Below, one piece after another: positions 20,663 to 29,544 of a DNA stretch of 64,000 bases. A program made the position numbers and the translations under genes. The stretch comes from Dendrolimus kikuchii (Eukaryota > Arthropoda > Insecta > Lepidoptera > Lasiocampidae): the NCBI GenBank assembly GCA_019925095.2, contig CM034390.1, forward strand, positions 3,583,501-3,647,500, read 5' to 3'. The notes below the pieces were generated by a model, which was not told the DNA's origin, searched no databases, and worked only from the letters and a program-made list of their open reading frames with translations. How positions within the stretch are numbered: position 1 is the stretch's first letter; each line of letters opens with the position of its first letter.

Positions 20663-20921
20663 TCGATGGGTGAAAGGTTATTTGTTTTAAACGACATTTT
20701 TAAAATTTGTTGGTAGAAAAGTTTGAAGTTTCAAATGACCCAGAAAAACACATAACTAACGAACTATGTACTATACTTAGAAAAAGAACATCTATAGATT
20801 AAAACTAGAGATCAGATTCTTTATATTTCTTTAAATTGAGACATTAGGATAAAACAAACCCGTAGTGTTATTAAGTTTCACACAAAATGTCGCTTAAAAC
20901 AAATAGCCTTTCAACCCTCGA
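20663..20921. mobile_element. MITE with ~40-bp TIRs and TA target
   Basis: TCGATGGGTGAAAGGTTATT... at the left and, inverted at the right, TCGAGGGTTGAAAGGCTATT..., matching over about 39 bp with roughly five differences, through GTTTTAARCGACATTTT. TA precedes and follows the element (20661-20662, 20922-20923), consistent with a Tc1/mariner-type target, though TCGA ends make the border slightly ambiguous. 259 bp, non-coding. Confidence 0.75.
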
Positions 20922-21589
20922 TATGCTAATTATCCCAGGCCGATAGAAATAATCGAAATTGCCGCCACTTTCCTAGTGACGCCGCATCATAAAGCTTAGT
21001 ATTCGGCGGCCAAAATTCGTCATAAGCCTCCTTGTTAATGCCGCATTAAATCTCGCTAACACATTACGAAATTCCATCTTCTTTCAACGTGACCGAATCG
21101 AAGGACCTTTTGACTTGATACGTTCTGAACCCCTCAAGATATCGAAATGAAACATTATGCATTCATTGTTCCTAAGATTCGTATAGACCTCCTCCGAGGA
21201 AAGTGAAATAATTATTAACATACAAAACATTTCTAAGCTGATAGGAAGGTGTACCTACAACTTTACACCCCTCTGTAATTATCAATACGCCGCCGGTTCT
21301 ACCTTATGGACCTTCCATAATCTCGCAAGAACATCAAGAGAACGCGAGGAAAAAACACTAGAACCCGTTCCAAATTCACGTTTCACGCGAGAATGTGCCA
21401 GGCCCTTTAAAAGAGCTAGACTAGCCCGCAAGGCTGCGTATATACAAGTTTTGTGCTTTCCCCTCACCGCTTAGGTGCAACGTCCGAAGTAGGCGGGCAG
21501 GTTCTGCATACCTGTCTCATGATACACACGTATCTATAATATATTTCAAAAAGATATATTATGTATTACAAAGTTGCTTTAGTATTTGG
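20922..21589. other. Nothing recognised
   Basis: Mixed-composition DNA without a supported gene or window repeat. Confidence 0.45.
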
Positions 21590-21790
21590 AAGAAAAGAAA
21601 GAAAGAAATATTTATTTGTAATAACGTCACACAACACAAAATAGTACTAACATAACAAAGTATAGATAAAATTATGCCGCAATTTGGAAGTGAGGTTGGC
21701 CACTCAGCATTTTGCTGTGCCGAAACGTAGTCCGACACAGCGCTGATTTTCAGTGCCCACCTCCTAAATCACATATGGCGTGCGACCCGT
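21590..21790 (-). mobile_element. Probable LINE 3' end
   Basis: AAAGAAAGAAATATTTATTTG on the plus strand reads as a microsatellite-type tail after AAATAAATA on the minus strand. The 3' UTR-like body (GGCCACTCAGCATTTTGC, GTAGTCCGACACAGCGCTG) follows. Orientation and class are inferred from the tail only. Confidence 0.4.
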
Positions 21791-21904
21791 GCTAAACATA
21801 AAAAAAACAAATAATTATAAAAAAAACTCATAAATACCAAAGATTAAAATATAAAGCAGAAGAAACAGAACAATGTAACCTACATTGATGTTTTAATAAT
21901 AAAA

Positions 21905-22345
21905 ATAATAGTTTAAAAAACTAAAAAATACGCTTTTTAGAAAATCCAACTAAAAAAATAGAAAATAAATTTTATTAATTTGAATTAAAAATAGTGACTA
22001 AACAGATATACAATGCAAAAGTGGATGGATGCAGAAGTCGTGGAAGGCCACGACACACCTTCCATGATCAAATTGATCGTGTACTAGCAGAAGGTGATGT
22101 CAGGAGCCTTAAGAACAGACGAGCGTGCATGACAAGTGTTATGAATGTCAAAGAAGCAAGTGAGGTGTGTAAGAATAAGCCTAAATGGCGCTCTGTCGTC
22201 CGTGCCTACCCCGCAAGGGAACTGGCGTGAAGTTATGTATGTGTATGTAAAAATAGTGTAAGATAAAATGATTTTATTGTAAAAAAAGCGTGGGGTGCAT
22301 GGTATCAATAGTTTGAAAAGCTAATAAAAGCGTATTAAAAATGAA
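21905..22345. mobile_element. Family F repeat interrupted by an RTE copy
   Basis: AAAAAATACGCTTTTTAGAA on the left, GATTTTATTGTAAAAAAAGC and an inverted CTAATAAAAGCGTATTAAAA end on the right. The uninterrupted counterpart is 51361-51425. The RTE-like copy at 21997-22248 splits it at AAAAATAGTG. Confidence 0.6.
21997..22248 (+). mobile_element. RTE-like LINE, copy 7
   Basis: Frame open from MTKQIYNAKVDGCRSRG to the AYPARELA stop, then a short tail. Perfect 10-bp target duplication AAAAATAGTG at 21987-21996 and 22249-22258. The family F copy at 51361-51425 shows the same site empty. Confidence 0.93.
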
Positions 22346-22549
22346 ATGATGAGTATAATGAAAAAATACCTGTCCTAAGAAAATAAAAAAAAGTAATATA
22401 TTATATAATGACACAAAATATTTACTGTTTATTTAAGCCTAAAACCGATATTATTATTATATACTAGGTATTTTCGATTAATGGAAAATATTCGTGGATT
22501 ATATAACTAATAAATATTAATTAAAAATAAAAAACCAAAGACATTATAA

Positions 22550-23107
22550 CTAAAATACATTATGTAGCAGATCATTGCCAACGGGGAGCGTGCCCAGAAG
22601 GCTGGCTGCATTGCCACGCTGTATGGCAATACTTATTTGTTGTGCAAAATATGAGCCAGCCTTCTGATCACGGGTAGTGTCAAAGAGTTTCTTACATATG
22701 TCTTTAAAGAAACTCTTTGCCGACGGACCCCACGGGCCTAATGTTTCAACCCCAAACGGCACAAATATGTAACCCCTTCCTAAGGCTCCATATTTGCGCC
22801 GTTTGACGTCCTCAGCTGAAGCGGCAGCGTTGCCAGCCCCTGACTCGGTCATTGGAAGATGTGACGGGGCCAGTGTGTCAACACAGGTCGCATCCCACAC
22901 TAGCGGTCGCCCCATCTTCCAAGGGACGAGTGACATTCTGTCCGGTCTCTTGCCATCGTCACGCACCAGGCCATTTGGTTCCAGAATGGCCGGGACGCCG
23001 ACGTTGACAAGAGCTCGGCGAATGATGTCGTTGAGGTTGGCATGACGAGATCTTCTTCCTGCGCTTTTTAAACATGACAACCCGTGGTGTCCAAATCGGT
23101 CTACCAT
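22550..23107 (-). CDS. Retrotransposon C-terminal domain, restriction-like-endonuclease type
   Basis: A 185-codon open frame ending in TAA. Upstream in-frame codons add HCQCG, so the N-terminal part reads C-x-C-x8-H-x4-C ([17 protein letters not shown]), a CCHC-like knuckle. Further on come [20 protein letters not shown], then [21 protein letters not shown] followed by a hydrophobic-rich strand and Asp fits the PD-(D/E)xK restriction-like endonuclease seen at the C terminus of R2/R4-like retrotransposons. The end has [16 protein letters not shown] have seen similar proteins in many invertebrates attached to reverse transcriptases, but the clade name is uncertain. The RT part is absent: the copy stops at a microsatellite. 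Confidence 0.6.
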   Translation of the reverse strand: MVDRFGHHGLSCLKSAGRRSRHANLNDIIRRALVNVGVPAILEPNGLVRDDGKRPDRMSLVPWKMGRPLVWDATCVDTLAPSHLPMTESGAGNAAASAEDVKRRKYGALGRGYIFVPFGVETLGPWGPSAKSFFKDICKKLFDTTRDQKAGSYFAQQISIAIQRGNAASLLGTLPVGNDLLHNVF

Positions 23108-23137
23108 AACTCCACATTGACAGTGATGTGGTACGCA

Positions 23138-23141
23138 TATT

Positions 23142-23215
<74 letters not shown>
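23138..23215. repeat. (ATT)n then (AT)n microsatellite
   Basis: About 20 bp of ATT units merge into roughly 60 bp of uninterrupted AT dinucleotides, at the truncated 5' side of the preceding retrotransposon fragment. Confidence 0.97.
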
Positions 23216-23219
<4 letters not shown>

Positions 23220-23599
23220 CAGAGAACAAAGCTGTATTAATTTAGGTTCTTTCATTCGTTCATTCTCCTTTCTCCAACCATAATACTTACCTACTTAATA
23301 TACCTTATTGTCCTAAATCATTATCCTCTGCCTATAAACCCTGCAAAGGTCATTTGAAGGTGATCATAACTATCAGTTTCTCCGTTTCTTTGCCAACCTT
23401 TGACCTATTCTTACACTTACACACGATCATAAAAGTAAACTTTAACGACCTAGTCCTACCTGATTTCTAAGTTCCATTAGATTTTATGGATATCTATAAA
23501 GATCTGTAAACACAAATAGCACTGTGATTTTTACAGAAAATTATGTAACATAAACCGAACAATAGAGAAAATCTAACCACACCAGACAGTGTTGTAGAC
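23216..23599. other. Nothing recognised
   Basis: AT-rich, no supported element. Confidence 0.4.
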
Positions 23600-24057
23600 T
23601 GGCTCAAAATTGGTTGGGTTTAACTTTGGGACAACCTGGAGGATTGTAGGCAAGCCAAGCTGGCAATGCCTCGAGTATACCTACATTTCTCCAGGAATAT
23701 CTTAAAGCTCAGTCGGTCGCGGCTGAGACTAGTTATTAGTGCAGCCACTGGACATGGCAATTTTAACAGACATCTTTTTAATATAGGTGTCACTGACAGC
23801 CCCCTGTGCAGAGCATGCTTGGAGGAAGAAGAAACAGCCGCCCATGTCCTGCTTGAATGCGGAGAGGTGGCCCAATACAGGGCGAAGTATCTGGACGCCT
23901 CAGGTAGCCTCCGAGAAGTCTTCAGTAACGTCAAGAAGCTGGTGGACTTCCTGGAGGAGCTGGGCTGGATGGAGTAAACCCTCATCCACCCTCGCACGCA
24001 AAATAGGCGCTTTGTCGTCGAGTGCGGAAACCGCCCGAAGAAGAAGAAGAAGAAGAA
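23600..24057 (+). mobile_element. LINE 3' end with (GAA)n tail
   Basis: 5'-truncated copy: the ORF2 C terminus, a short UTR (GAGTGCGGAAACCGCC) and a 21-bp GAA run at 24037-24057. The retained protein part is described separately. The clade is likely one whose ORF2 ends after an RNase H domain (I/LOA/R1 range), inferred from style. Confidence 0.65.
23666..23977 (+). pseudogene. LINE ORF2 C-terminal zinc-knuckle fragment
   Basis: About 103 codons to a TAA. SRSRLRLVISAATGHGNFNRHL, split here as SRSRLRLVISAATG then HGNFNRHL, followed by LCRACLEEEETAAHVLLEC gives the C-x2-C-x8-H-x4-C knuckle commonly found at ORF2 ends. In-frame codons upstream (CRQAKLAMP) suggest it continued from an RNase H region. 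No independent start. Confidence 0.7.
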
Positions 24058-24402
24058 CTGGCGGTAAATATACATCGAGTTCTTCGACTTCGCCGACCCC
24101 TACGAGCTTGAGGGTGGCAAAGCGGTGAGCGGTGTGGAGCCTAAGCTCTTTACCCCGGCGTTCACTCGAAGGATGACAATCCCATGGTGATTGGGGTTTT
24201 TGAGCCGACTTAGTGGTCGGCAGCTATCAGAGGCCTATCAGCGGCTTCCGGTGGCATTCGCGTTGGCTGCTTCAGCGGCATGGTGTGCCAGTCTTGGCGT
24301 CCGATGGCCGGCGGTAAATAGCAATAGCGGGGAGCGTACCTAACGCTCCCCGCCGACAGCGATCGAGACTACATCTTTTATGTTTATAATAGTATTTAAT
24401 AA
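24058..24402. other. GC-richer unassigned block with hairpin
   Basis: Follows the GAA tail and has higher GC than its surroundings, with repeated GGCGGTAAATA at both sides (24061 and 24310 regions). A perfect hairpin lies at 24327-24353. May be the UTR of a second retroposon; not identified. Confidence 0.4.
24327..24353. repeat. Perfect 11-bp GC-rich hairpin
   Basis: GCGGGGAGCGT-ACCTA-ACGCTCCCCGC: 11-bp arms with a 5-base loop. A strong stem like this is typical of transposon or retroposon ends; no T-run follows to make it a terminator. Confidence 0.85.
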
Positions 24403-24729
24403 TAATATTAATACGTGAAGAAAAAACTTTGTACCCTTTTATACGAAAATTGCGCGGAAGCACGAGTGTGAAATTTCGCACATTTATAGTTCATATACAG
24501 AAGAAGCGACGAATGCAAATATTTTTTTTTTAATTATGCATTAAAAATACATTAAATCAACAACAAAAAAAAATACACACACTACCATGTATTTGACACA
24601 CACACGCATAGATACTCTTTTGTTTATTATTCAAATCAAATCAACAGTGTAACCTTGGCAAAATCTGTGATTATAGTAGTCTTTGATATTAATTATTATG
24701 GTCGAATTTCGACCACGGGCGACCACTAG
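24403..24729 (+). mobile_element. Family J Helitron-like element
   Basis: Starts in AATATTAATACGTGAAG and ends GGTCGAATTTCGACCACG...CCACTAG; GTCGAA/TTCGAC is a 3' hairpin. It retains CACATTTATAGTTCATATAC, the uninterrupted equivalent of the site occupied in the copy at 33802-34690. CACACACTACCATG block shared with 10000-10266. Confidence 0.7.
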
Positions 24730-24917
24730 AATTTAATTTTAAAAGTTTTTTTTGTACTGTAGTTTAATTTTTAAGATGGTTTGGTTTATAATCTAGTTTT
24801 ATTTTTTAAAGTTAGTTTTAGCCACACAAATTACATATTATCTCTGAGACATATAAATAATTCAATATAATATATTCTTAATTAAAATTATGTTTAAAGC
24901 GCGGCATTTAATTTGAT

Positions 24918-25010
24918 TATTGTTTCGACATTTCGACCACTTGTCAGTGTAGCCGTGAACACGGAAGACAAAGATGTCAAGTGTCAATGAGTAATGCTCA
25001 ACATTTCTAA
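24918..25010 (-). mobile_element. Penelope-like pLTR fragment, diverged
   Basis: CGACATTTCGACCACTTGTC then GCCGTGAACACGGAAGAC and AAGATGTCAAGTGTCAATGA match the minus strand of the 26200-26260 region with several changes. Confidence 0.6.
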
Positions 25011-25534
25011 TTATGTGTACTATTTGGGAAAACTACTTAAAACTCTTAAACTCTTGCTTAAATTTAATATCTTACAAGTATAATTAACAGTATTATATAT
25101 TTTCTTGCACAGCATCAGTTTTCAACTTCCCGTCAATAACTCTTGAAAATACTCAATCATTTATTGCAAACATAAGGGAACAATAGTACATGCAATTCTT
25201 CAATGATGAGTTTCATCTAGAAGCTCATGTGTCAAGTTGAATGATTCTACATAGGTATTTAAATAGTCTAAAAAATTCATCTAGGGTATATAGCGTTTGG
25301 TCGTCAATATATTATTTTTTAGATCTTTGTCGATGCTACGCTTTAAAAGCTTAGAGCATCGGTGCAGAATTTCCAGTCTACCGCCTCTTTTATAAAATAT
25401 ACTTTGTAGCGTGCAACTGAACTGGTCGAACTTTCCCCCCTTTTTTATTTTCGAAAGACGTTTTAGTCTGTAATACTGTAACATACTTCTGTATAAAACT
25501 TATAAAAAAAGAACTTGAGATATAAATATAATAA
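25011..25534. other. Nothing recognised
   Basis: AT-rich DNA between two Penelope-related pieces; a 67-codon minus-strand frame has no motif. Confidence 0.4.
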
Positions 25535-25612
25535 GAAATATTTTCTTAAGTTTTCGCGACTTGTATACATAATAAAACTACGTTTTAACGGTTTTAAGCG
25601 CGGTAATTTTAT

Positions 25613-25963
25613 TTGGAGGAGATAAAAACACGAGTAAAAGAACACATTGCTGACATGAAACACACAAGGTCTACGAAGTCTGCGATCAGTGAACACACGC
25701 TGGATAAACCCAACCACTACATCAGATTCGATAACCCACAAATCCTCGCGAAAGAGAATCGTTTCATACCTAGAATGATGCGTGAGGCTATTGTAATCAA
25801 AAAACACCCAAATTTCAATAGAGAAGATGGTTGGCAAGTACCACCTGTTTGGGATCCAATTATCAAAACTATTAAGACCCAAACCCAGCAAAAACCAGCT
25901 GTCAGACCTCAAGACACTGTGAGCTCTTTCTGCGTACAACGGAACACAAACCAACTTGACTGA
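25613..25963 (+). pseudogene. PLE ORF, GIY-YIG endonuclease C-terminal part
   Basis: About 116 codons open to a TGA. Features TRVKEHIADMKHTRSTKSAI, AISEHTLDK, RFDNPQILAKEN, RMMREAIVIKKH and NREDGWQVPPVWDPI: the Arg, His and REAI-Asn pattern of the C-terminal half of PLE GIY-YIG endonucleases. The GIY and YIG strands and the reverse transcriptase are missing because the copy is 5'-truncated right at the inverted pLTR piece. It starts on a TTG codon by chance, not at a real start. Confidence 0.82.
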
Positions 25964-26234
25964 TAATTACTTTTATTTTTCCTTCCACTCATTTTAATAT
26001 TATATAAAATTATTAGAGCTAGGCATGTTTGCTGAAGAGTTTCTTGCGCCGCTTCTTCTCTTCAAGCCATAACATGCTGCGAAGCGGTAGTAAATTAGAT
26101 TAGGCTCCCATAGAGTAAATAATAACCATAAACAAAATTAAAATTAAATAATTAAAATTAATAAGTTGGCGGTAGGCTAAATAAAACTTTAACAATACTC
26201 GTTGACACTTGACATCTTTGTCTTCCGTGATCAC

Positions 26235-26260
26235 GGCCACTGAAAAGTGGCCGAAACGTC
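26235..26260 (+). ncRNA. Hammerhead-like motif in PLE pLTR (candidate)
   Basis: GGCCACT-GAAA-AGTGGCC forms a 7-bp stem with a GNRA tetraloop, directly followed by GAAAC and GTC. The hammerhead pattern is stem II, GAAAC, then the cleavage-site GTC. Upstream GTGATCA stands where CUGAUGA is expected, with C3 and G8 exchanged and one extra base. TTCC/GGAA could form stem I. PLE hammerheads are known; whether this one is functional is unproven. Confidence 0.35.
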
Positions 26261-26351
26261 GGAAAAAACCAAAATTAAATAAAATTACCGCGGTTAAAAC
26301 CGTTAAAACGTAGTTTTATTATATAATAAGAAATGTAAAGAAAAACAATTT

Positions 26352-26535
26352 TTAGCTAATCGTGTTGCTAGGAAGTTTCTTGCCGCTTCTTCTCCTTAAC
26401 AGAAATAACACGTTGCGAAGCGGTGTACATAGAATAGGAAGTAAAATTAGATTTTACCTTATAATAATATGTATGACCTTCAAGAAGTGTTCTCAAGTGT
26501 AACTTATTTTGAATAAAAACTTTTGAATTATCCCG
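26352..26535 (+). mobile_element. pLTR-like or LINE 3' UTR segment
   Basis: GCTAGGAAGTTTCTTGCCGC, TTCTTCTCC and ACGTTGCGAAGCGGTG echo the PLE pLTR, but the end TTTTGAATAAAAACTTTTGA looks like a LINE 3' end. Either a diverged second pLTR or a LINE that shares this block. Confidence 0.45.
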
Positions 26536-26624
26536 ATATAAATATTCCAGATAAATAAGTACATCTATTTCCAAGTGATCAAAAAGGACTTATCCGCAAG
26601 TTACATAACTAATGTAAATCGGGT

Positions 26625-26675
26625 TGAACACAAGCGTAACTTAGTTAGCTTGGTGATATACAATGTGTTGGTCGT
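26625..26675 (+). mobile_element. Family T SINE, 3' fragment
   Basis: ACACAAGCGTAACTTAGTTA and GATATACAATGTGTTGGTC match the 3' end of the tRNA SINE at 33322-33573. Confidence 0.55.
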
Positions 26676-26953
26676 TTACTAAAGTAAAATAATATAACTG
26701 CGACAAGTAGTGCCTGCCTTAACGGGTTCCGATAACAGAGTTATGATAAACAGTTAACGTCCACCATTTAACATCAACAATCCGTTAGTCAATAGTATAC
26801 TGCACTAGATCCTTAATTTTATACGATCTCGTACGTTACACCCGACACTAAACATTAAACCCTATTTTACGAGCATTCCACGTATACACCAGACCTTATA
26901 TGGAGATGTCTATAGTTTAATCATCATTAGGGAACTTTCATTGTAAATCATAA

Positions 26954-27454
26954 TGTTACGAGTCGCGAGACCCGACTTAAAATGCCGTTAGGATTACTAT
27001 AGAGTTTATTAGAACTATACAAACACATATAACACAGGTACAAATATAACCGAACACAACAAGTCCAAACGTAATGCAGAAGGTCATAATTCAATAAAAC
27101 GCGCAAAGTCCGTCACTTATTAGATACCCGATTGTAGTATACACGTTTCGCTTCGCTGGTGGTTCTCGCTCAACTCACTCCTCCCTCAATCGGGCCATTG
27201 CTTCATACTGCACAAATGCAATATATCCGCCCGGCAGCGTGAACCGAATTTCCTAGAATCAGCTTGTACTTTAAATCCGCAACACCTGGCTAATAATTAC
27301 AATACAACAATAGGCCGTATGCCAATAAATAAACATAAGATGACGACTATAAAAGAATTTCAATGTTATTAGTTCCAATGCCGACGGGTAATAAGTGTGC
27401 TTTGTTTCAGATATGCAGGTGGATTTTATGCTTGTCGGGACCTGAGTTGTAACA
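26954..27454 (-). mobile_element. Solo LTR, family K copy 2
   Basis: TGTTACGAG...GTTGTAACA with 4-bp duplication ATAA at 26950-26953 and 27455-27458. The sense strand is minus: on it come ACGTGTT/TGTTATA blocks, CTAATAAACTC polyadenylation signal and the GTCGCTCGTAACA-type end. Internal retrotransposon sequence is absent on both sides. Confidence 0.85.
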
Positions 27455-27458
27455 ATAA

Positions 27459-27760
27459 TAAGAGACTGTAAAGCACTTCTTTAGATTATTACGATTTGAA
27501 TGGACTGTAATATTTTAATAATTAAAATTACTAGTGTGAAATATAGACCAATTAAAATTCAGCCACTCGACAATTATATGGCCAGAAAAAATGACACAAA
27601 AACACCAAGAACACTAATAAAATTCTTAATTCAAAAATTACATATTATGGCAGTTACTAAACTTTTTTTAACCACAATAAAAACTATAGTTTTTTCTTAA
27701 GTTTTCACAATAAACACTTTTTGTTGGAGATTCCTGGTATGGTATTTATGGCCAATTTTA
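27459..27760. other. Nothing recognised
   Basis: AT-rich; a 66-codon plus frame (27500-27700) is Lys/Ile/Thr-rich as expected from composition. Confidence 0.4.
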
Positions 27761-28072
27761 TCCATGCAGGATCGGAGAAAAAATACAATTTCCTGCGGCC
27801 GGGCAGCCTGTCGTAAGAGGCGACTTAACAACCCACAGCCAGGTGGTAGGGCGTTTGCCCGACTGGATGGTTACCACCTCTGGTCTAACGTATGTCGCCA
27901 TAACAACCTTGAGTTGTGTTCCGGCATTAGTGACCAGGTTCCAGTTTCCCTTAAGAGAGCAGCAGCGCATTTGTAGCAACTTTGCTGTTGCAAATGTCCA
28001 TAGGCGATGGTAACCGCTTTCCATCAAGTGGGCCGTCTGCCTGTCTGCTGAACGTACGCAATAAAAAAAAGA
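27761..28072 (+). mobile_element. Family C retroposon, near full length
   Basis: Plus-strand copy from CATGCAGGATCGGAGAAAAA to the A-run after GTACGCAAT. Same block order as at 15553-15872. The best plus-strand reference copy along with 60605-60917. Confidence 0.78.
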
Positions 28073-28149
28073 TAAATGTCATATATATTAAATTTCCGTT
28101 ATTTACTATAGTTTGGGTAACACAGGCTTAACTTACTTACCTGGGGGTT

Positions 28150-28397
28150 ATAATTAAATAAATAAATCGGCAGACAAACACACATATTGTATATCCCTAA
28201 ATTAAGCAAGTTACGCTTGTGTTATGGGTAATATACAACGGAATACTCTAGGGCCGATCCCAGACATCCAGACCATAGTAAATAACAGAAAAAATACGTT
28301 TCCGAAATTTACTATACCAGGAATCGAACTCAGAGCCTCTGCGTTGCAATGAGGTAGGCCGGCAACAGCTTAGCCCGCTCAACCACAGAGGCCGTCA
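28150..28397 (-). mobile_element. Family T tRNA-derived SINE
   Basis: Minus-strand head ACGGCCTCTGTGGTTGAGCG (A-box-like TGGTTGAGCGGG) and later a B-box-like GAGTTCGATTCCTGG, then CGGAAACGTATTTTTTCTG, ATTACCCATAACACAAGCG and an AATAAATAAAT tail. A plus-strand 3' scrap of the same family continues at 28398-28433. Confidence 0.82.
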
Positions 28398-28433
28398 ATA
28401 TACAATGTGTATATTTGTCTACTAATTGAAGAA

Positions 28434-28912
28434 ATATTTAAATTTTCTTTAACGACATTAAGTTCAATGTTTGACAAACAGTTTTCGTCTAAATTCGCCA
28501 AAAGACTATTGTAAAGCAAATTAAGTAAAAATTTAAGTAGAACCTTCACTCTGCGTCATTGAAAATGACACAGAAATAACTCAAGTGAACGTAGTCGTAA
28601 TGAGTTGGAGCAATCGTGCGTTGAACGACCTAAAATGACAGCAAGAAGGAATGCGACGCTATTTTTAGCCTTTATAATATTTGGAACACCACACAAACAG
28701 ACAGTCGTGCTAAGACGAGATACATGCTTATTTATAAACGTTTAAGTGAGTGCGTTTGCTGCTTCTTCATTACCTTGGCAATGAACCGATCCACATGTTT
28801 ACCTACAGAGAAAAAATATGACAAACGGCCTTTCATTGATTGATTTCGGTCGAAAACATTTTTTTTGAGTTACATTTATTACTGAAAGAATAGATTAATT
28901 AATTTTAGTAGT
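28434..28912. other. Nothing recognised
   Basis: AT-rich DNA without supported features. Confidence 0.4.
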
Positions 28913-28925
28913 TGTATACTACATA

Positions 28926-29312
28926 CATAACTTCACGCCAGTTCCCTTGCGGGGTAGGCACGAACAACAGAGTGCCATTTAGGCTTATTCTTACACACCT
29001 CACTTGCCTTTTTGACATTCATAACTCTTGTCATGCAAGCTCGTCTGTTCTTAAGGCTCCTGACATCACCTTCTGCTAGTACACGATCAATTTGATCATG
29101 GAAGGTGTGTCGTGGCCTTCCACGACTTCTGCATCCATCTACTTTTGCATTGTATATCTGTTTAGTCATTCTTTCATCATGTCCGAACCACTGGAGCATT
29201 CCTTTCCTTACCTTCACCCCGACACTCTCTTTCAGACCGACTCTCTTTCTTACTTCGGTATTACGAACGCGGTCCGCGAGCGTCACTCCGCAGATTTTGC
29301 GCAGTGCTCGCA
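28926..29312 (-). mobile_element. RTE-like LINE, copy 8
   Basis: Open C-terminal frame from MRALRKICGVTLADRVRN to AYPARELA with a 12-base internal loss before GHDERM. A 13-bp target duplication TGTATACTACATA at 28913-28925 and 29313-29325 is perfect and overlaps the TATG-type tail. Confidence 0.92.
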
Positions 29313-29544
29313 TGTATACTACATAATAAATCAAAATCCGGTATAGCTATATGGTGGAATCGGAAATAGGTTGATGGAAATGCAGTGTAAGAGAAAATTC
29401 GCAAATATCTTTTCTGTGCCTCTAATGCCCAGTTTCTGAGATACTTTTAACTGTGGTTTATCTGTTCGTTAGCGCTATCGGTTCAATAACTTGTAAAATT
29501 GCGTTTTAGAACACACCATCCTACGATAGTTAAACTAGGTTCAA

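Larger units (their letters stand above)
25535..26325 (+). mobile_element. Penelope-like element (PLE), truncated with inverted repeat
   Basis: Order: an inverted copy of the pLTR end (25535-25613), the 3' part of the ORF (GIY-YIG endonuclease end), then the 3' pLTR (about 25980-26320) with GAAGAGTTTCTTGCGCCGC, TGACACTTGACATC and GGCCGAAACGTCGG. Left 25571-25613 and right 26278-26320 are inverted repeats differing at two adjacent bases. PLEs are known for odd pLTR arrangements including inverted ones. Further pLTR copies: 24918, 40074, 47085, 54721 and 63370-64000. Confidence 0.8.

Noticed and set aside
24327..24353. Rho-independent-style terminator
   Set aside because: Eukaryotic context and no T-run after the stem.
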